Below are positions 33,171 to 43,308 of a stretch of 64,000 bases of DNA, piece by piece; positions within the stretch are counted from its first letter, which is position 1, and each line of letters starts with the position of its first letter. The position numbers were made by a program, and so were the translations under genes. The notes under the pieces are model-generated. The model saw only the letters and a list, made by a program, of their open reading frames with translations, was not told where the DNA came from and did not search any database. Origin of the DNA: Podocnemis expansa (taxonomy: Eukaryota; Chordata; Testudines; Podocnemididae); contig ML682126.1 of the NCBI GenBank assembly GCA_007922195.1, positions 1,133,664 through 1,197,663 on the forward strand, read 5' to 3'.

Positions 33171-33859
33171 CTGCTCTTTGGTGTATAACAGTAGGGCCAT
33201 GGTCAATAATTCCAGACCCACATGCAGCCCTAGCAACCCCCATCTGCAGTGCTCAGTCTTGCCCACTGGATGGGATATGTAACTTCTCCATAGCCAGCTG
33301 TCAAATGGGGAGGAGGCAGGAGGGGTCTTTGCATTTCTCTGGAAACGTGCAGTTGACAGAGCCAATATCTTGTAATGAGCCCACAAGTTTCAGAGCACCT
33401 GGAGCTTGCCCTGTGGGGTATGGATGCCATGGTCTCTCTTGGTGAGTACTGATGGGGTCAGCTGGATCACCAGCCTGGAGCCTGAAACATTCAGAGTACG
33501 CAAGGATCCAAGAACAGCACCTGCGGAGGAAGATAACACTATCCCCCTGCTCCCCCGGCCCATCCATGAGATGTTTGAGGGGTGCAGTGGAGTGTCAAGA
33601 GGGCAGAGAGTTGTCACACACCTGGACATGGGATTCAGGCTGAAAAAATTTCAGGCGGGAGGGATTGAACATTGAACCAACAGGTGACCCATCAGAGGCT
33701 GTCCTCTGGGATGGTTTGGCTGGCCACAGATGGGCTCGGCAACTGGCCCTGACGCAGAAGCCAGGGAGATCCATGGCAATTTGGCCCAGGCTCTCCCCCA
33801 ACCTCATCTCATCTGCTCTGTGAGCCACTGCTTGGGAGCTGCCAGACCTAGGCACATTG
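32900..33859. repeat. Segmental-duplication block, second half
   Basis: Pairs in order with 16,360-17,254. It contains the large (CA)n and the 10-N gap, where the first copy has only a short ACGCACACCC stretch. Frames in it have no known domain. Confidence 0.55.
33057..33167. repeat. (CA)n microsatellite containing a 10-N gap
   Basis: Continuous CA repeat interrupted by N at 33,111-33,120. The true length is unknown because the gap lies inside it. Confidence 0.95.
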
Positions 33860-34012
33860 GAGGGCTGGTCCAAAAGAAATCAAATGTGATTCAGAAAGAA
33901 GAAGTGCAAAATCCTGCACTTGGGACAGCAGAATCCCATGGTCTGCTACAGAGTGGGGAGTGACTGGCTGGGCAGCAGTTCTGCAGAAAAGGACAGGAGT
34001 TGCAGTGCCATT
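33860..34012 (+). mobile_element. CR1 LINE 3' region fragment
   Basis: GAAGTGCAAAATCCTGCACTT, GAGTGGGGAGTGACTGGCTG, GCAGAAAAGGACAGGAGTTG. Same CR1 segment as 17,255-17,400, truncated by the following MITE. Confidence 0.75.
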
Positions 34013-34322
34013 TGGATGTGTTATTTTGAAATAACCATTATTTTGAAATAACACTTTGGCCCTTCTCCTTCCCAGGGTGCCTTCCTTTTGGCCTATATTG
34101 GGTGGGGGCATGGCCCAGGGAGGGGGCCATGTTGCCACACCTCCCATAGTGCCCCTCTCCTAAAGTGAAATAACAAGGCCTGAGTTTGGACATGCTATTT
34201 TGCTTTGAGCTTTTCCCTTAATTCAAATTAATTTATTTTAAAATAAGGACTTTATTTTGAAATAACTCATTTTGAAATAACTTATTTCAAAATAACAATG
34301 TACGTGTGGACATAGCCTTAGA
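34013..34322. mobile_element. MITE built of TTATTTYGAAATAA palindromes
   Basis: Several copies of TTATTTTGAAATAA or its complement cluster at both ends (34,020-34,060 and 34,190-34,300), around a G/C-rich centre. The right end reads GTGTGGACATAGCC, the terminal sequence type also seen in the MITEs at 50,320 and 51,680. The left end is degenerate. No ORF. The superfamily is not certain. Confidence 0.6.
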
Positions 34323-35125
34323 GGCTGAGGCATAGAAGATGCTAGTTTAGCTACTTCAGGCCACAGAGATAAGAACAACAGATGGAATTAACTGACCCAA
34401 TAATAGCATGATAACATAGGATAATAGGCAATGATGTACCAAAAATATTCACTAGAAAATTAACTACAAATCCAACAAATGCTCTAGAAGCATATTTTTT
34501 TCTATCATATACCTTAACCATAGGCTACAGGTTATACATCAATGCTAATTAAATTAAAGAAATTAGACACATTCTGTAAGAAACAGAGTACCTCAAGTTT
34601 CTGTGGATACCAAAACAATCAGGAGAAATAGGGTAGACTTTTTCATGGAAATATGCCCACTGTACATATAGCCCCAGATCATAATATGAAAAGAAGACCA
34701 GACTGGCAAACTTGAGCTTACTGCAGCAAACTCCAGGAAGAAATATTTCTGTGTGGATGTTGAATCCATGAGAGACCCATCACACCCTAAGACTAGCTAG
34801 GAGGTGAATCTGCACCTGTAAGTAGTGGGTGGAAAGATAAAAAAAAAAAAAAATAGTGCATGCTGTGACCCTCCTGACTTCATTGGAGACTTTTATATAA
34901 AGAGCTAAAAGAAACTAGACCTTGTCCCCTGTGACCAGATGTGGTCCTAGCCTTGTTCTTCATTGATTCCTGTGAACTCTGTATTTAAAACCAGTAGAGG
35001 CATCTTTATTGAATTAAACACTGAAGCCAAAAGCTGAGCCCTCAGATGTTTTATTGAAACTTTTCTAAATTTACATGAAATTAACTTTTCAGGTTACATG
35101 TTTCACATGAGAAAAAACACATCTT
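34323..35125. other. Upstream flank of OR unit C
   Basis: 34,340-34,700 matches 48,590-48,960 upstream of unit D (AATGCTCTAGAAGCAT, TACAGGTTATACATC, TGTGGATACCA...CAGGAGAAA). A TATA-like TTTTATATAAAGAGC lies near 34,890. This could hold the first exon and promoter of the OR unit, but only conservation supports that. A poly(A) run lies at 34,840. Confidence 0.4.
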
Positions 35126-35147
35126 GTGCAGGTAGCACCTCATTTTA

Positions 35148-35166
35148 ACTCTGTGTCTCTATCCAG
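35148..35166 (+). promoter_or_regulatory. Conserved 3' splice site of OR 5' UTR (unit C)
   Basis: TGTGTCTCTATCCAG followed by GTATTTTCATCACC, at the same distance (about 110 bp) from the ATG as in units A and B. Confidence 0.55.
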
Positions 35167-35275
35167 GTATTTTCATCACCCTAGATCCCAGGAATATAAA
35201 GGAAATCAGGGGAACCTACAGTACCTGCAGGAGAGACTGTTCCCCCTCACTGTTGGGCACCGTCTCCCTTACACC

Positions 35276-36222
35276 ATGTCAGATTCCAACACAAACTTCA
35301 CTAACCCCTCCCACTTCATCCTGTTGGGCATTTCTGGGCTGGAGGCTTTACATGTCTGGATCTCCATCCCCTTCTGCACGATGTATGCCATAGCCATCTT
35401 GGCAAACTTCACCATCCTGTTGAGCATGTGGATGGAGTCGAGTCTCCGTGCACCCATGTACTATTTCCTCTGCATGCTGGCTGTCACCGACCTGCTGCTG
35501 TCTACATCCACCCTGCCGAAAATGCTGAGCATCTTCTGGTTCAATTTGAATGAGATAGATTTCAATGCCTGCCTCACCCAAATGTGCTTCATTCACAGCT
35601 TTGCAGGGATGGAAATTGGGGTAATTGTAGCCCTTGCTTTTGATCGGTACTTGGCCATCTGTGACCCTCCCTGAGATATACCACTATCCTGACAAACTCT
35701 GTTGTGGTCAAGACTGGTCTTGTTGTGGTGCTGCAGGGCGCTCTGGTTATACTGCCCTATCCATTCCTGACAAAGAGGTTGCCATACTTCAGAACCAATG
35801 TCATTGCCCACACATACGGTGAGCACATAGCCATGATTAAGTTGGCTTGTGCTGACATTTGCATCAACAACTACTATGGCTACTTGCTGATATTCTTAGT
35901 GACTTGGCCAGATGTGTCTTTTATCACATTCTTCTATGTAAAGATTCTCAGGGCGATCTTCAGTCTCCCCACAAAGGAAGCCCAGAAAAAAACTTTTGGT
36001 ACCTGCGGCTCCCACCTTTGTGTCATCTTGGTCTTTTACATCTCACTTCTCTTCACTTTATTCACACATCAGTTTGGCCAGAATGTGCCCCTGCACTTCC
36101 ACATCATCACTGCCAATGTTCATCTCCTGGTGCCCCCCGTGCTCAACCCCATCATCTATGGGGTGAGGACAAAACAGATCCGGGACAGACTGTTCCAGGT
36201 TTTGACTTATAAAGCAACCTAA
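35276..36222 (+). pseudogene. Class I olfactory receptor, OR52-type, one frameshift
   Basis: Third paralogue. It opens MSDSNTNFTNPSHFILLG and reads correctly to LAFDRYLAICDP. There GACCCTCCCTGAGATA has one extra C near 35,668 compared with the intact gene, giving a premature stop. The second frame continues from LRYTTILTNSVVVKTG to the normal end at 36,222, with FGTCGSHLCVIL and PPVLNPIIYG. Both extracellular-loop-2 cysteines present in the intact gene are changed (PYFRTN, HTYGEH). Those losses argue that this is a true pseudogene and not a sequencing slip. TM segments are otherwise conserved. Confidence 0.9.
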
Positions 36223-36324
36223 TTTCATTTCATTGTGCCCTTGGTCTCAAACCAATCTTTATGAAGAGCTGTTTGGAGACCTGGTGGAGGGCCCTCCTTC
36301 CTAGATCAATTACATCGTGGTCAA

Positions 36325-36425
36325 AGAGACATTAGAGCCTTTCCTGCCATTGCAAGTATCTAGGCCTGGGTGAGTCAGAGAGAGAAAAGAAACTAGGGCA
36401 AGAGAGAGGAAGAAAGGCAGCTGAG
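36325..36425 (+). repeat. Segmental-duplication block, unit C copy
   Basis: GAGCCTTTCCTGCCATTGC ... GGGTGAGTCAGAGAGA; diverged counterpart of 7380-7450 and 27,935-28,015. Confidence 0.45.
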
Positions 36426-36689
36426 GGAACACTTTCAATGCAAGGCTATGGCTACAACAGAGAGCAGGACTCCACCTGGAGAAGAAGATAGAGAGACTGT
36501 GAGTTGGCTGTGGAGTCCAGATTGGCTTGTGAAAGGTGTGTTTCCCAGGGTTCCCACCAGAACATGTTCTGTAGAGCTATTTAGGCTCCATGCTGGACAT
36601 AGGCAGCCCTTTCTTGTGCCTCTGTGTTCAACCCTTTTCTTTTCCTGTCAGCGTGATGGGCATTCCCTCTGGCTAAGCATGTCCCCATC

Positions 36690-37085
36690 TCTTCCCCAAG
36701 TTGACTCCCTCCAAAACCAGTGCTTTCTGTCCTTCCCCCTTCATCCTGACGAGCCTGATGGGGTTGAAGAATGAGTACCCCTGGGTCTCCATTACCTTCT
36801 GCTCCATCTGCATCACCACCCTGCTGGGGAACCCCACCCTGCTTTTCCTGATTAAGGCAGAACCCAGCCTGCACCAACCATATCTCTTTCCCTCCATGCT
36901 GGCCCTGACCAGCATCAACATCTCCATCTCTACCCCGACCCTAACACTGGGTACCTTCTGGCTCAGAGCCTCAGGGATCAGCTGTGCTCCATCCCCTGGC
37001 TAGATATTCCTGGTCCATGTGCAGTGCGTGGTGCTGCTGGCAGTGGCCTTAGACTGGTATATGACCATGTTTGCCCTGGGTAGGA
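36690..37085 (+). pseudogene. Class I OR relic of unit C, N-terminal half
   Basis: Second receptor of unit C. The frame 36,701-37,003 reads FCPSPFILTSLMGLKNEYPW, then SICITTLLGNPTLLFLIKAE, SLHQPYLFPSMLALTS, TLGTFWLRASGIS. After a stop it continues VHVQCVVLLAVALDWYM, the TM3 region. A pyrimidine-rich acceptor (TTTTCTTTTCCTGTCAG) precedes it at 36,635-36,651. The receptor then breaks off and its second half lies 1.2 kb downstream. Confidence 0.85.
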
Positions 37086-37188
37086 GAAGTTAAAAGGTTA
37101 CAATAGTAAAGAGAAATAGAAACAGTAAGACTGAGGCCTACGAACTAGCAAACCAAACCAAAAGAGAGGCCTGAGTTGGCTAAAAAAA

Positions 37189-37416
37189 CAAGGAGTCGTG
37201 TGGCACTTTAAGACTAACAGATTTATTTTTCACATGAGCTTTCGTGGGAGAAAATCACACTTCGTCAGATGCTTTGAAGATGGGTGAACTTACAGAATTT
37301 CATTCCATTCTGTAAGTTTACCCATCTTCAAAGCATCTGACGAAGTGGGATTTTCTCCCACAAAAGCTCATGCGAAAAATAAATCTGTTATTCTTAAAGT
37401 GCCACACGACTCCTTG
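37189..37416. repeat. Head-to-head palindrome of two PLE tails
   Basis: Two ~110-bp PLE tails face each other around CTTACAGAATTTC...ATTCTGTAAG, with about six differences between arms. Left arm (minus strand): CTGACGA at 37,262-37,268, hairpin with one mismatch, intact GAAA at 37,240-37,243. Right arm (plus strand): CTGACGA at 37,337-37,343, perfect hairpin, AAAA instead of GAAA. Both arms end in AAGTGCCACACGACTCCTTG or its complement. The left arm keeps the whole hammerhead-like core. Confidence 0.9.
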
Positions 37417-38299
37417 GGTTTTTTTGCTGGATTAGACTAACACAGCTATCCTTTTGGAAACTGAATTGGATAAATAGCTTGACAGGAGCCAGGCTAAGGC
37501 AGTCTGACCTCACAGAAATTGGCAAGATGTTAGCTGTATCTGCAGTAGGTGGGAAAGGCGCTTGAAGGTATGAGGTGTAGAGTTTGCTAAGTGCCAAGGA
37601 CATAAAGGTGATGTTTGGACCAAAAATGACAATTTGATGAAGGGAGACGTTCAGTGATGTATGGACCCATCAAATTAATAGGTGGCATCAAAAAAGGGAT
37701 ACATGGACCAATCAAGATAAATGTGGACACTGAGCCAATAGGTCTGAGGAGGATATTAGTGTAGAAACCCCAGAGCCCAGTCTTTGTGCAACTGCATCCT
37801 GCTGTCAGTTCAGCTGCTCCATTCCATTAAGAGCACAATTGCTGCCAGCAGATCTGGTTGACATAGGTTGTTTGCCATTGTGCTACATTACCCTAAAGCC
37901 TAGCCTGACACCTTTGTTTCTACAACGATCTGTGGTCATGTTGGTTTCTTTGATTGTGTTGCCTCAGTCCACCTCTTTCACACAGTGTATATGTACGAGT
38001 AAGGTTAATGAGCTAACTGAGTTCTCACTAGAAACCTAAGCTAATGGTAACCCAAAGCATTAACAAAAGGAACACCTCATCTTAGAATCACCAGGCTAAC
38101 TCAGTCCCTGCTTAGAGATCGAAGCCAGGCTCTAGATCACTGAGCGAATGGATTCCCCCCCCCCTTAGAAATCTGAGCCAGGAATACTCCTGAAGGAACA
38201 TGCATACAGAGACACCTGCATGCAGCCAAACAGGCGTCCATGCCAGATGCAGAACAACAGAGATAAGAACACCTCTACCTGTTGTGGATCTGCTGGGCA
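37417..38299. other. DNA inserted between the halves of the unit C OR relic
   Basis: No domain-bearing ORF. Together with the PLE palindrome it separates TM3 from TM5 of the relic. 37,740-38,040 has an LTR-like look (AGTCTTTGTGCAACTGCATC) but no clear ends. Confidence 0.35.
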
Positions 38300-38745
38300 A
38301 AGCATCCTTACCCTGTAGTAATCCTACTAATTGCTCACCAGCTTTGTTATTGGCAAGTGGTGAGCAGCTGCTGTTCTGGCACTCCCATGTCATCTCCCAC
38401 TCCAAACATTCTGTACAGGCTGTTCTTGTCTCTCACCATCACTGGCTTCAACATGGGATGCATCTTCTGCAGGCCCTCTTCCAGCTGCCCTTCCATGGGC
38501 CCCAGCGCAAGGCCCTTAGCATGTGAGGATCTATCGCCTTCATGCTCTTCACATCTGGACTCTTCTCCATCCTCAGTCACTGCTTTGGCCATAGTGTCCC
38601 CCTGTAGGTGCACCTCTCCATCCTCGACCTCTGATGCTAGCCATGCTCAACCCAATGATAGAGTAGGACAAGACCAAACAGATCTGCAGCAGGGTGCTGA
38701 GGATGCAATATAAGGTGATTGTGGGAACTGGGGCAATATTTGTAC
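38300..38745 (+). pseudogene. Class I OR relic of unit C, C-terminal half
   Basis: In changing frames it reads the second half of a class I receptor: SLTITGFNMGCIFCRPSSSC / LQALFQLPFHGPQRKALSM at TM5/IL3, LFTSGLFSILSHCFGHSVPL at TM6, then a degenerate LNPMIE segment followed by TKQI-type coding near 38,670. Stops occur after ALSM and SVPL. It completes the N-terminal half at 36,690. Confidence 0.8.
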
Positions 38746-38879
38746 CTTACATGTGAACACATGGCGGCATAGCCAAAGCCACAAGACTAAGGGAGAACAG
38801 ACAAGTTTTCAGGGTGCTCATGTGAAGAGACGGGCTCAGACACCAAAGCAGGGAGAGACATGGCCAGAGAGAGCGAGAA

Positions 38880-39020
38880 TGGACTCCAGAGAATCCCAAA
38901 TTGACACAGCCATTGCTTCCTCCATCAGAGACCTTTCTACAGCTAGGTTTTCCATGTAACCTGAGACCTGCCTTATGCTGTACTCAGACAATGAATAAAT
39001 GCTGCCTTGCTTTGAAATGG
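38880..39020 (+). repeat. OR 3'-UTR-like block with poly(A) signal (unit C)
   Basis: GACACAGCCATTGCTTCCTC, GGTTTTCCATGTAACCTGAG, AATAAATGCTGCCTTGC (AATAAA at 38,994-38,999). Nearest to the copies at 8776 and 15,404. Confidence 0.6.
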
Positions 39021-39497
39021 TACCTGTGTCAGAGCAGATCCTTTGCAGGTGCTTCCCAGTATGCATCTGTCACTCTCTGGACCCCTGCCTCACTGGGACA
39101 CACTGTTTTGAGCCCCGGGGCAAGCAGGAGATGCCAGATGCCCAGCTCCCTCTGCCTGCACCCCCACTCACTCCCCTGCCGGGGCTGGGAGAATGCCTGG
39201 TGAGCCCAGGCGGGGGGGCAGAGTTGGCACCTGCTGCTGGCAAGGGGCCAGCAGCCACCCCCGAGAACAGGCGGGGGACAGAGATGGCTGCCACTGCCCC
39301 CTCACCCAGGCAGCAAGCGGGGACCCCGGGTGGGGGAGGCAGAGCTGGCTGCAGGAGCCCCATCCTCTGTCCCAGCAGCTGTGGGCTGGGGGCAGGTCAG
39401 GCTGCAGCAGCCCCTGCCCTTTCCCCTGCCCCTGCCCCAGCTGGGGGGCAGCCACCCAGCATGGGCAGGGGCATAGCAGGCTCCCTGCCATGGCAGC
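39021..39497. other. GC-rich non-coding stretch
   Basis: Very rich in CAG, CCCTG and GGGG words. A 242-codon frame (38,999-39,727) runs through it, but with low-complexity Pro/Ala/Gly composition and no domain; the opposite strand is equally open, as expected from GC-rich DNA without many stop codons. Confidence 0.4.
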
Positions 39498-39764
39498 ATG
39501 GGTGCCTAGCCCCCTACTACCCCTTCCCCCCCCCAGCCTCAAGGCAGGGGCAGGGGGCTAGGAGCCTGGTGGGGCTGAGAGCTGCTTGTGGCAGACCGCA
39601 AGCAGCTCCCAGCCTGGTCAGTTTCACAGCTGTGAAATTGAAGAGGCTGGGATCTGCTTGCCATCTGCCACAAGCAGCTCCCAGTCCCATGGGACTCGTA
39701 TCTCCCTGCCCCTGCCTTGAGGCTTGAGTGGGGAAAGGGGATAGCAGGGGGCTAGGCGACCCAT
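39498..39764. repeat. 267-bp inverted repeat (fold-back element)
   Basis: A long palindrome centred on TTTCACAGCTGTGAAA (39,622-39,637). Its outer ends are ATGGGTGCCTAGCCCCCT and AGGGGGCTAGGCGACCCAT. Matching inner blocks are CCTCAAGGCAGGGGCAGGG against CCCTGCCCCTGCCTTGAGG, and GAGCTGCTTGTGGCAGA against TCTGCCACAAGCAGCTC. Arms of about 130 bp meet with almost no spacer. It looks like a fold-back transposon or an inverted duplication; no target duplication was identified. Confidence 0.85.
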
Positions 39765-40149
39765 GCCCCCGCTTATGGTGGTGGGCAGTGGGGCAGTGGG
39801 GGGCTTATGGTGGGCAGAGGGGCAGTGGGGGGAGGAGGGCAAGCAAGCCGGCTGGAAGGGAAAGGGCGCAGGAGAAGGGGTCAACCCAGGGCAGCAGGGG
39901 AAGAGAGTGTGGCACAGCAAGGGGTTGGATGGTCCAGCTGCCAGACAGGGACCAAGGGCAGTAGCTGGGATCCAGGGTAGGCAGGTGGGGGGGCTGGTGT
40001 ATGGGGGCCGGAGCTGGGGTGAGGGTAGGCAAGTGGGAGACTGGTGTTTGGGGGGTGGTAGCTGGGGTGTAGGAAGGGGGCCCACTCATGTGGGAAGGAG
40101 GCCCACCTGATTAGGAGTGTCCTGGGGCCCACCAATTTATACTTTAACC
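39765..40149. other. G-rich low-complexity stretch
   Basis: Repeated GGGCAGTGGGG and GGTGGGC words, with strong G/C strand asymmetry. Open frames here lack domains. Confidence 0.45.
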
Positions 40150-40453
40150 CAGGGGCATCACTGGCTTTGGGAGAGACCCAGGGCATGGGCCCAGGCCCCT
40201 CCCCCAGCCTACAGGCCCCACCCCCTGGCCAGGGACAGGGACAGGCAGCGGAGGGGGCCGCCGCAGCTGCGGCCTGCCAGGCCCTGCATCCCCGGCAGGG
40301 GATGGGGCCACTGCGGCCACGGGCAGCCAGGGCCCGGATCTCTGGCTGGGGATGGGGCCGCCACAGCCACTGGCGATTGGCCGGAGATCCGGGGCACTGG
40401 CGCTGTGGTTCAGGGGACGTGCCCCGGTGTGCCCAGCGCCAGCGACGCCCCTG
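40150..40453. mobile_element. GC-rich hAT-type MITE with perfect 8-bp target duplication
   Basis: Ends CAGGGGCATCACTGGC and GCCAGCGACGCCCCTG form 16-bp inverted repeats. The flanking repeats CTTTAACC at 40,142-40,149 and 40,454-40,461 are identical. It is 304 bp with no ORF. The 8-bp duplication and CAGGGGC end place it with hAT elements. Sister copy, inverted, at 29,410-29,724. Confidence 0.9.
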
Positions 40454-40499
40454 CTTTAACCCCTCAGTGAGCCCTCCTCACAGTCATCATCGGTGGGGG

Positions 40500-40840
40500 C
40501 TCAGTGGAATCTATGATGTGGACTGGCAGGCTGCCGATTTCCAGCCCCAGAGGGAGTCCAACTCCTTGTGGTAGCAGCAGCTGGTGGTGGCTGCCCCTGA
40601 GTGGAGCATGAGCTCCCAGCCCTTTCCATAGCTCTGGCGGAGATCCTTGCTATTCGCTCAGACTTGCTGGCTGTTATGAGTGTGTTCCTTCTCTGCCAGC
40701 CCTGTGAGATGGTGGGGTACGCCTCCTGGTTGTGGTGGCTGCCCTGCAACTGGGGGTGCATCGCCTCATCCCCCCCAGATGGCCAGGAGATTGAAGATTT
40801 CCTCATGGCTCCATGTTGGGGCCCACTTTCACTACTGGCC
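40500..40840 (-). pseudogene. Second Harbinger Myb/SANT-like remnant
   Basis: On the minus strand: PTWSHEEIFNLLAIWG near 40,800, a frame change, YPTISQGW near 40,705, then SQQVRANSKDLRQSYGKGWE near 40,650 and a CCYHKELDSL end. This is the Myb-like domain order seen in Harbinger accessory proteins (W..EE..LL.IWG; QQVR.K.K.LRQ.Y). Frameshifts and stops make it non-functional. No transposase remnant lies beside it. Confidence 0.6.
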
Positions 40841-40974
40841 CTGTGCCTCCATGTTGCCAGATGGCAGGCCTGCACAGCTCTGGGGAGCAGGATGGGCAGG
40901 GCCTTGTCCTGCCATGTGGTTGGTCAGGACAGCCTCTTCCTGGTGCCACGAACTCTGGAAGGGGGCCAGGAAGC

Positions 40975-41150
40975 CAATTAGGTCAACTTAAGGGCTTTTG
41001 CTGTGTATATTGGCTTAAGTCATCTTAATAAGGTTGACTTAAGCATTAAGTTGACCTTAAGAAGTGGCATTATTAAGTATGGCCAGAGAGGTCTGTAGGT
41101 CGATTTACCTTCCTTAAGTCAGCCTTAGGCTCCAGTGCTGACATACCCTT
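40975..41150. mobile_element. MITE fragment built of TTAAGTYGACTTAA-type palindromes
   Basis: Repeats of GGTCAACTTAAG, GGCTTAAGTCATCTTAA, GGTTGACTTAAG and TTAAGTTGACCTTAAG, ending in CCTTAAGTCAGCCTTAGG and TGCTGACATACCC. Same architecture as the MITEs at 34,013 and 50,320 but with a different palindrome. Ends are partly degraded. Confidence 0.5.
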
Positions 41151-42800
41151 TGTTGCTTGTTTGGTCTCTAGTTTTAGGATGCCCACCAGCCCTTGGTCAG
41201 ATATTTACAATTTTCTGATTTGATTTCTCCAAACCAGAATGTCCTTTATTATTCTGATTCTGCCTACCCATGCAAAGATCATGTTCTATTGTCATTCAGG
41301 TATTTAAAAAAAAATCAAACAAACCAACAGACAAAAATTGAATGCTTTAAACAAAGGCAAATAACAGTAGCTGCCTGTGTTTGCTTAACATCACTTTCAC
41401 TACTTCAGTTTCAAATTTTAATGGAAACCTTTATTCCCCTTTTACAATTTTAACCAATTATTTAGTAGTTAAATAATTTAAATTAGAACGTCCCTCTGTG
41501 TGCTGCCTGCAGTAGTTATTTACAATTAATTGTCTTAAGATAATTGCTTTGGGAAAAGAATCTGTTTTCCTTCAGAGTAGCTGTAAAGGCTCCTGGGACA
41601 AAAATATGGTAGTAACGACTATCTGACCCCTTATGTAATTTGTTTATTTCTTAGGGTCAGGTAGCATGATTTAACAAATAAGACATCTATTTACCTTATT
41701 TAATATTATTAAACCAAAAAATGAGGGGAAAATTACAAAACTATCCCATAATAACATTTCTCCAACTGTTGTTTTTATCAATTCCACCACTCCAAACAGT
41801 TTAATTCTCTTCAACCTTCGCAGCATTACTTTCTACAAAAGCTGCCTTTATCTCTTCTTTTTCCTTTAAGTCACTTACTCTCACTTTGAATTAACCATAT
41901 TTTGGCTTTAGTTTATTATTTTTTGCTGCCATAGCTTTTAACTGGCAACATGCCTGTGTGATTGTAAACCCTCTATTCCCTCACTCACAGTACTCTGTTT
42001 CTCAGTCACTGTTTTCGCTGAGCTCATTCTCCTGCATTTTTAAGGTGGCCTATAATACTAGTAAAATCTGAGTCACCAGGTGAAATGTTTTCAACACAGC
42101 CACTTTAATTCGTGCTTTATTAAAGTCTTTTCACAGCCAAACTGTATTTAAAGTTCCCGCCACTAACATTCAGGGGGAAAAAAGTGCAATATCTATGAAA
42201 TACAATTACTACTTTGAAATTGTTTAAAAGAAGGGGCTAGCGGTAAGTGTCCGTTGACCTCAAGATGCCAGGGCTCCACCACACTGTCTTAGTTCCAAGA
42301 TACAGAGGGATAGGAAGAAGGGGAGAAAAAATGGGGGACTGCATAACATAAGCTTGGTTTAAGGCATCCACTTGACCCTGTTGAATAAGGTTCTTGGACA
42401 AGGTGGTCAAAATTTTCCATGTGGCTTTTGACATGCCTAACAGCTAGCACACTGTGGTGATTGATTAACTGTGCAGTTTCCCTCAGTAATTTATTGCAAA
42501 GGTACAACTTCACTCCTACAAGTTGTAAATTACTCCCACAAACATTCACAGAGTTCATGCATCACAATAACTTCCTCTTTTTCCCCCCTTCACTACCTGG
42601 ATATAAGGGAGGCTTCCACTCAACCCTGGAGGTCTGGCCAGTCCTGACTTCGCCTGGATGGACCCACATAAATCATCCCCAACCCCATTTCTTAGTCAAC
42701 TGGTTAATATCTTCCCTATCTGCCGTTACCATTAAGGGCCCATGGCAAGAAGTAGAATTGGTGTTTCTCTCCCCCAGTCTCCTGTTTGTGACACAAGACG
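41151..42800. other. AT-rich intergenic DNA, nothing recognised
   Basis: No ORF with a known domain; short frames at 41,193-41,453 and 42,461-42,811 show nothing recognisable. Confidence 0.4.
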
Positions 42801-43295
42801 TTAGAGAATAAACCAGTTAGTCCCAGAGGCAGGTTGGTTTGGGTCAAACATTAAACTTTATTGCCTGATCTGTCCAGCTCAACTCAATGCGTCAATGAGG
42901 AGAAAGGGGCGTTACAATCTTTTACGCTAAAAAATACATAAGACCAGTGACCCTTATTGGTTATGCTAACACTTATAACATGAATATTAACATCTATATA
43001 GTTATTATAATTATCCCTTCCCCTGTTTATGGTTTACAGCTTTACCATATAGTGTGCAGCCACTTTACAGTCAATTTTGTTATCTTGCAAGAGAGGTATT
43101 TTCACATTCTTTAACAAGCAGTTTTTAAGGGAAGGAAGGGGGTGAGCAATTTTTCCATCCCTAACCTTATGTGTGGGGAGGAAGGGAGATAGCATGCTTC
43201 TAGTTACATTTCTTGCCCAAGTTGTGAGCAGGGAGGAAAGAAAAGGGATGATAACATAACTTTTAATTAGTTACAAAAGGGTAGTCCTGATAGTC
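42801..43295 (-). mobile_element. Possible LTR fragment (minus strand)
   Basis: On the minus strand the sequence CAGGCAATAAAGTTTAATG contains a poly(A) signal (plus-strand TTTATT near 42,855), followed by a short U5-like end to about 42,810. No target duplication or partner was seen, so this is tentative. Confidence 0.35.
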
Positions 43296-43308
43296 TAGTT
43301 CAGCAAAA

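Noticed and set aside
33026..33445. Repetitive Thr-His / Cys-Val open frames
   Set aside because: Translation of a CA microsatellite with an N gap.
38999..39727. 242-codon open frame in GC-rich DNA
   Set aside because: Composition is Pro/Ala/Gly-rich and low in complexity, the opposite strand is just as open, and a 267-bp palindrome lies inside it. No domain or conserved start.
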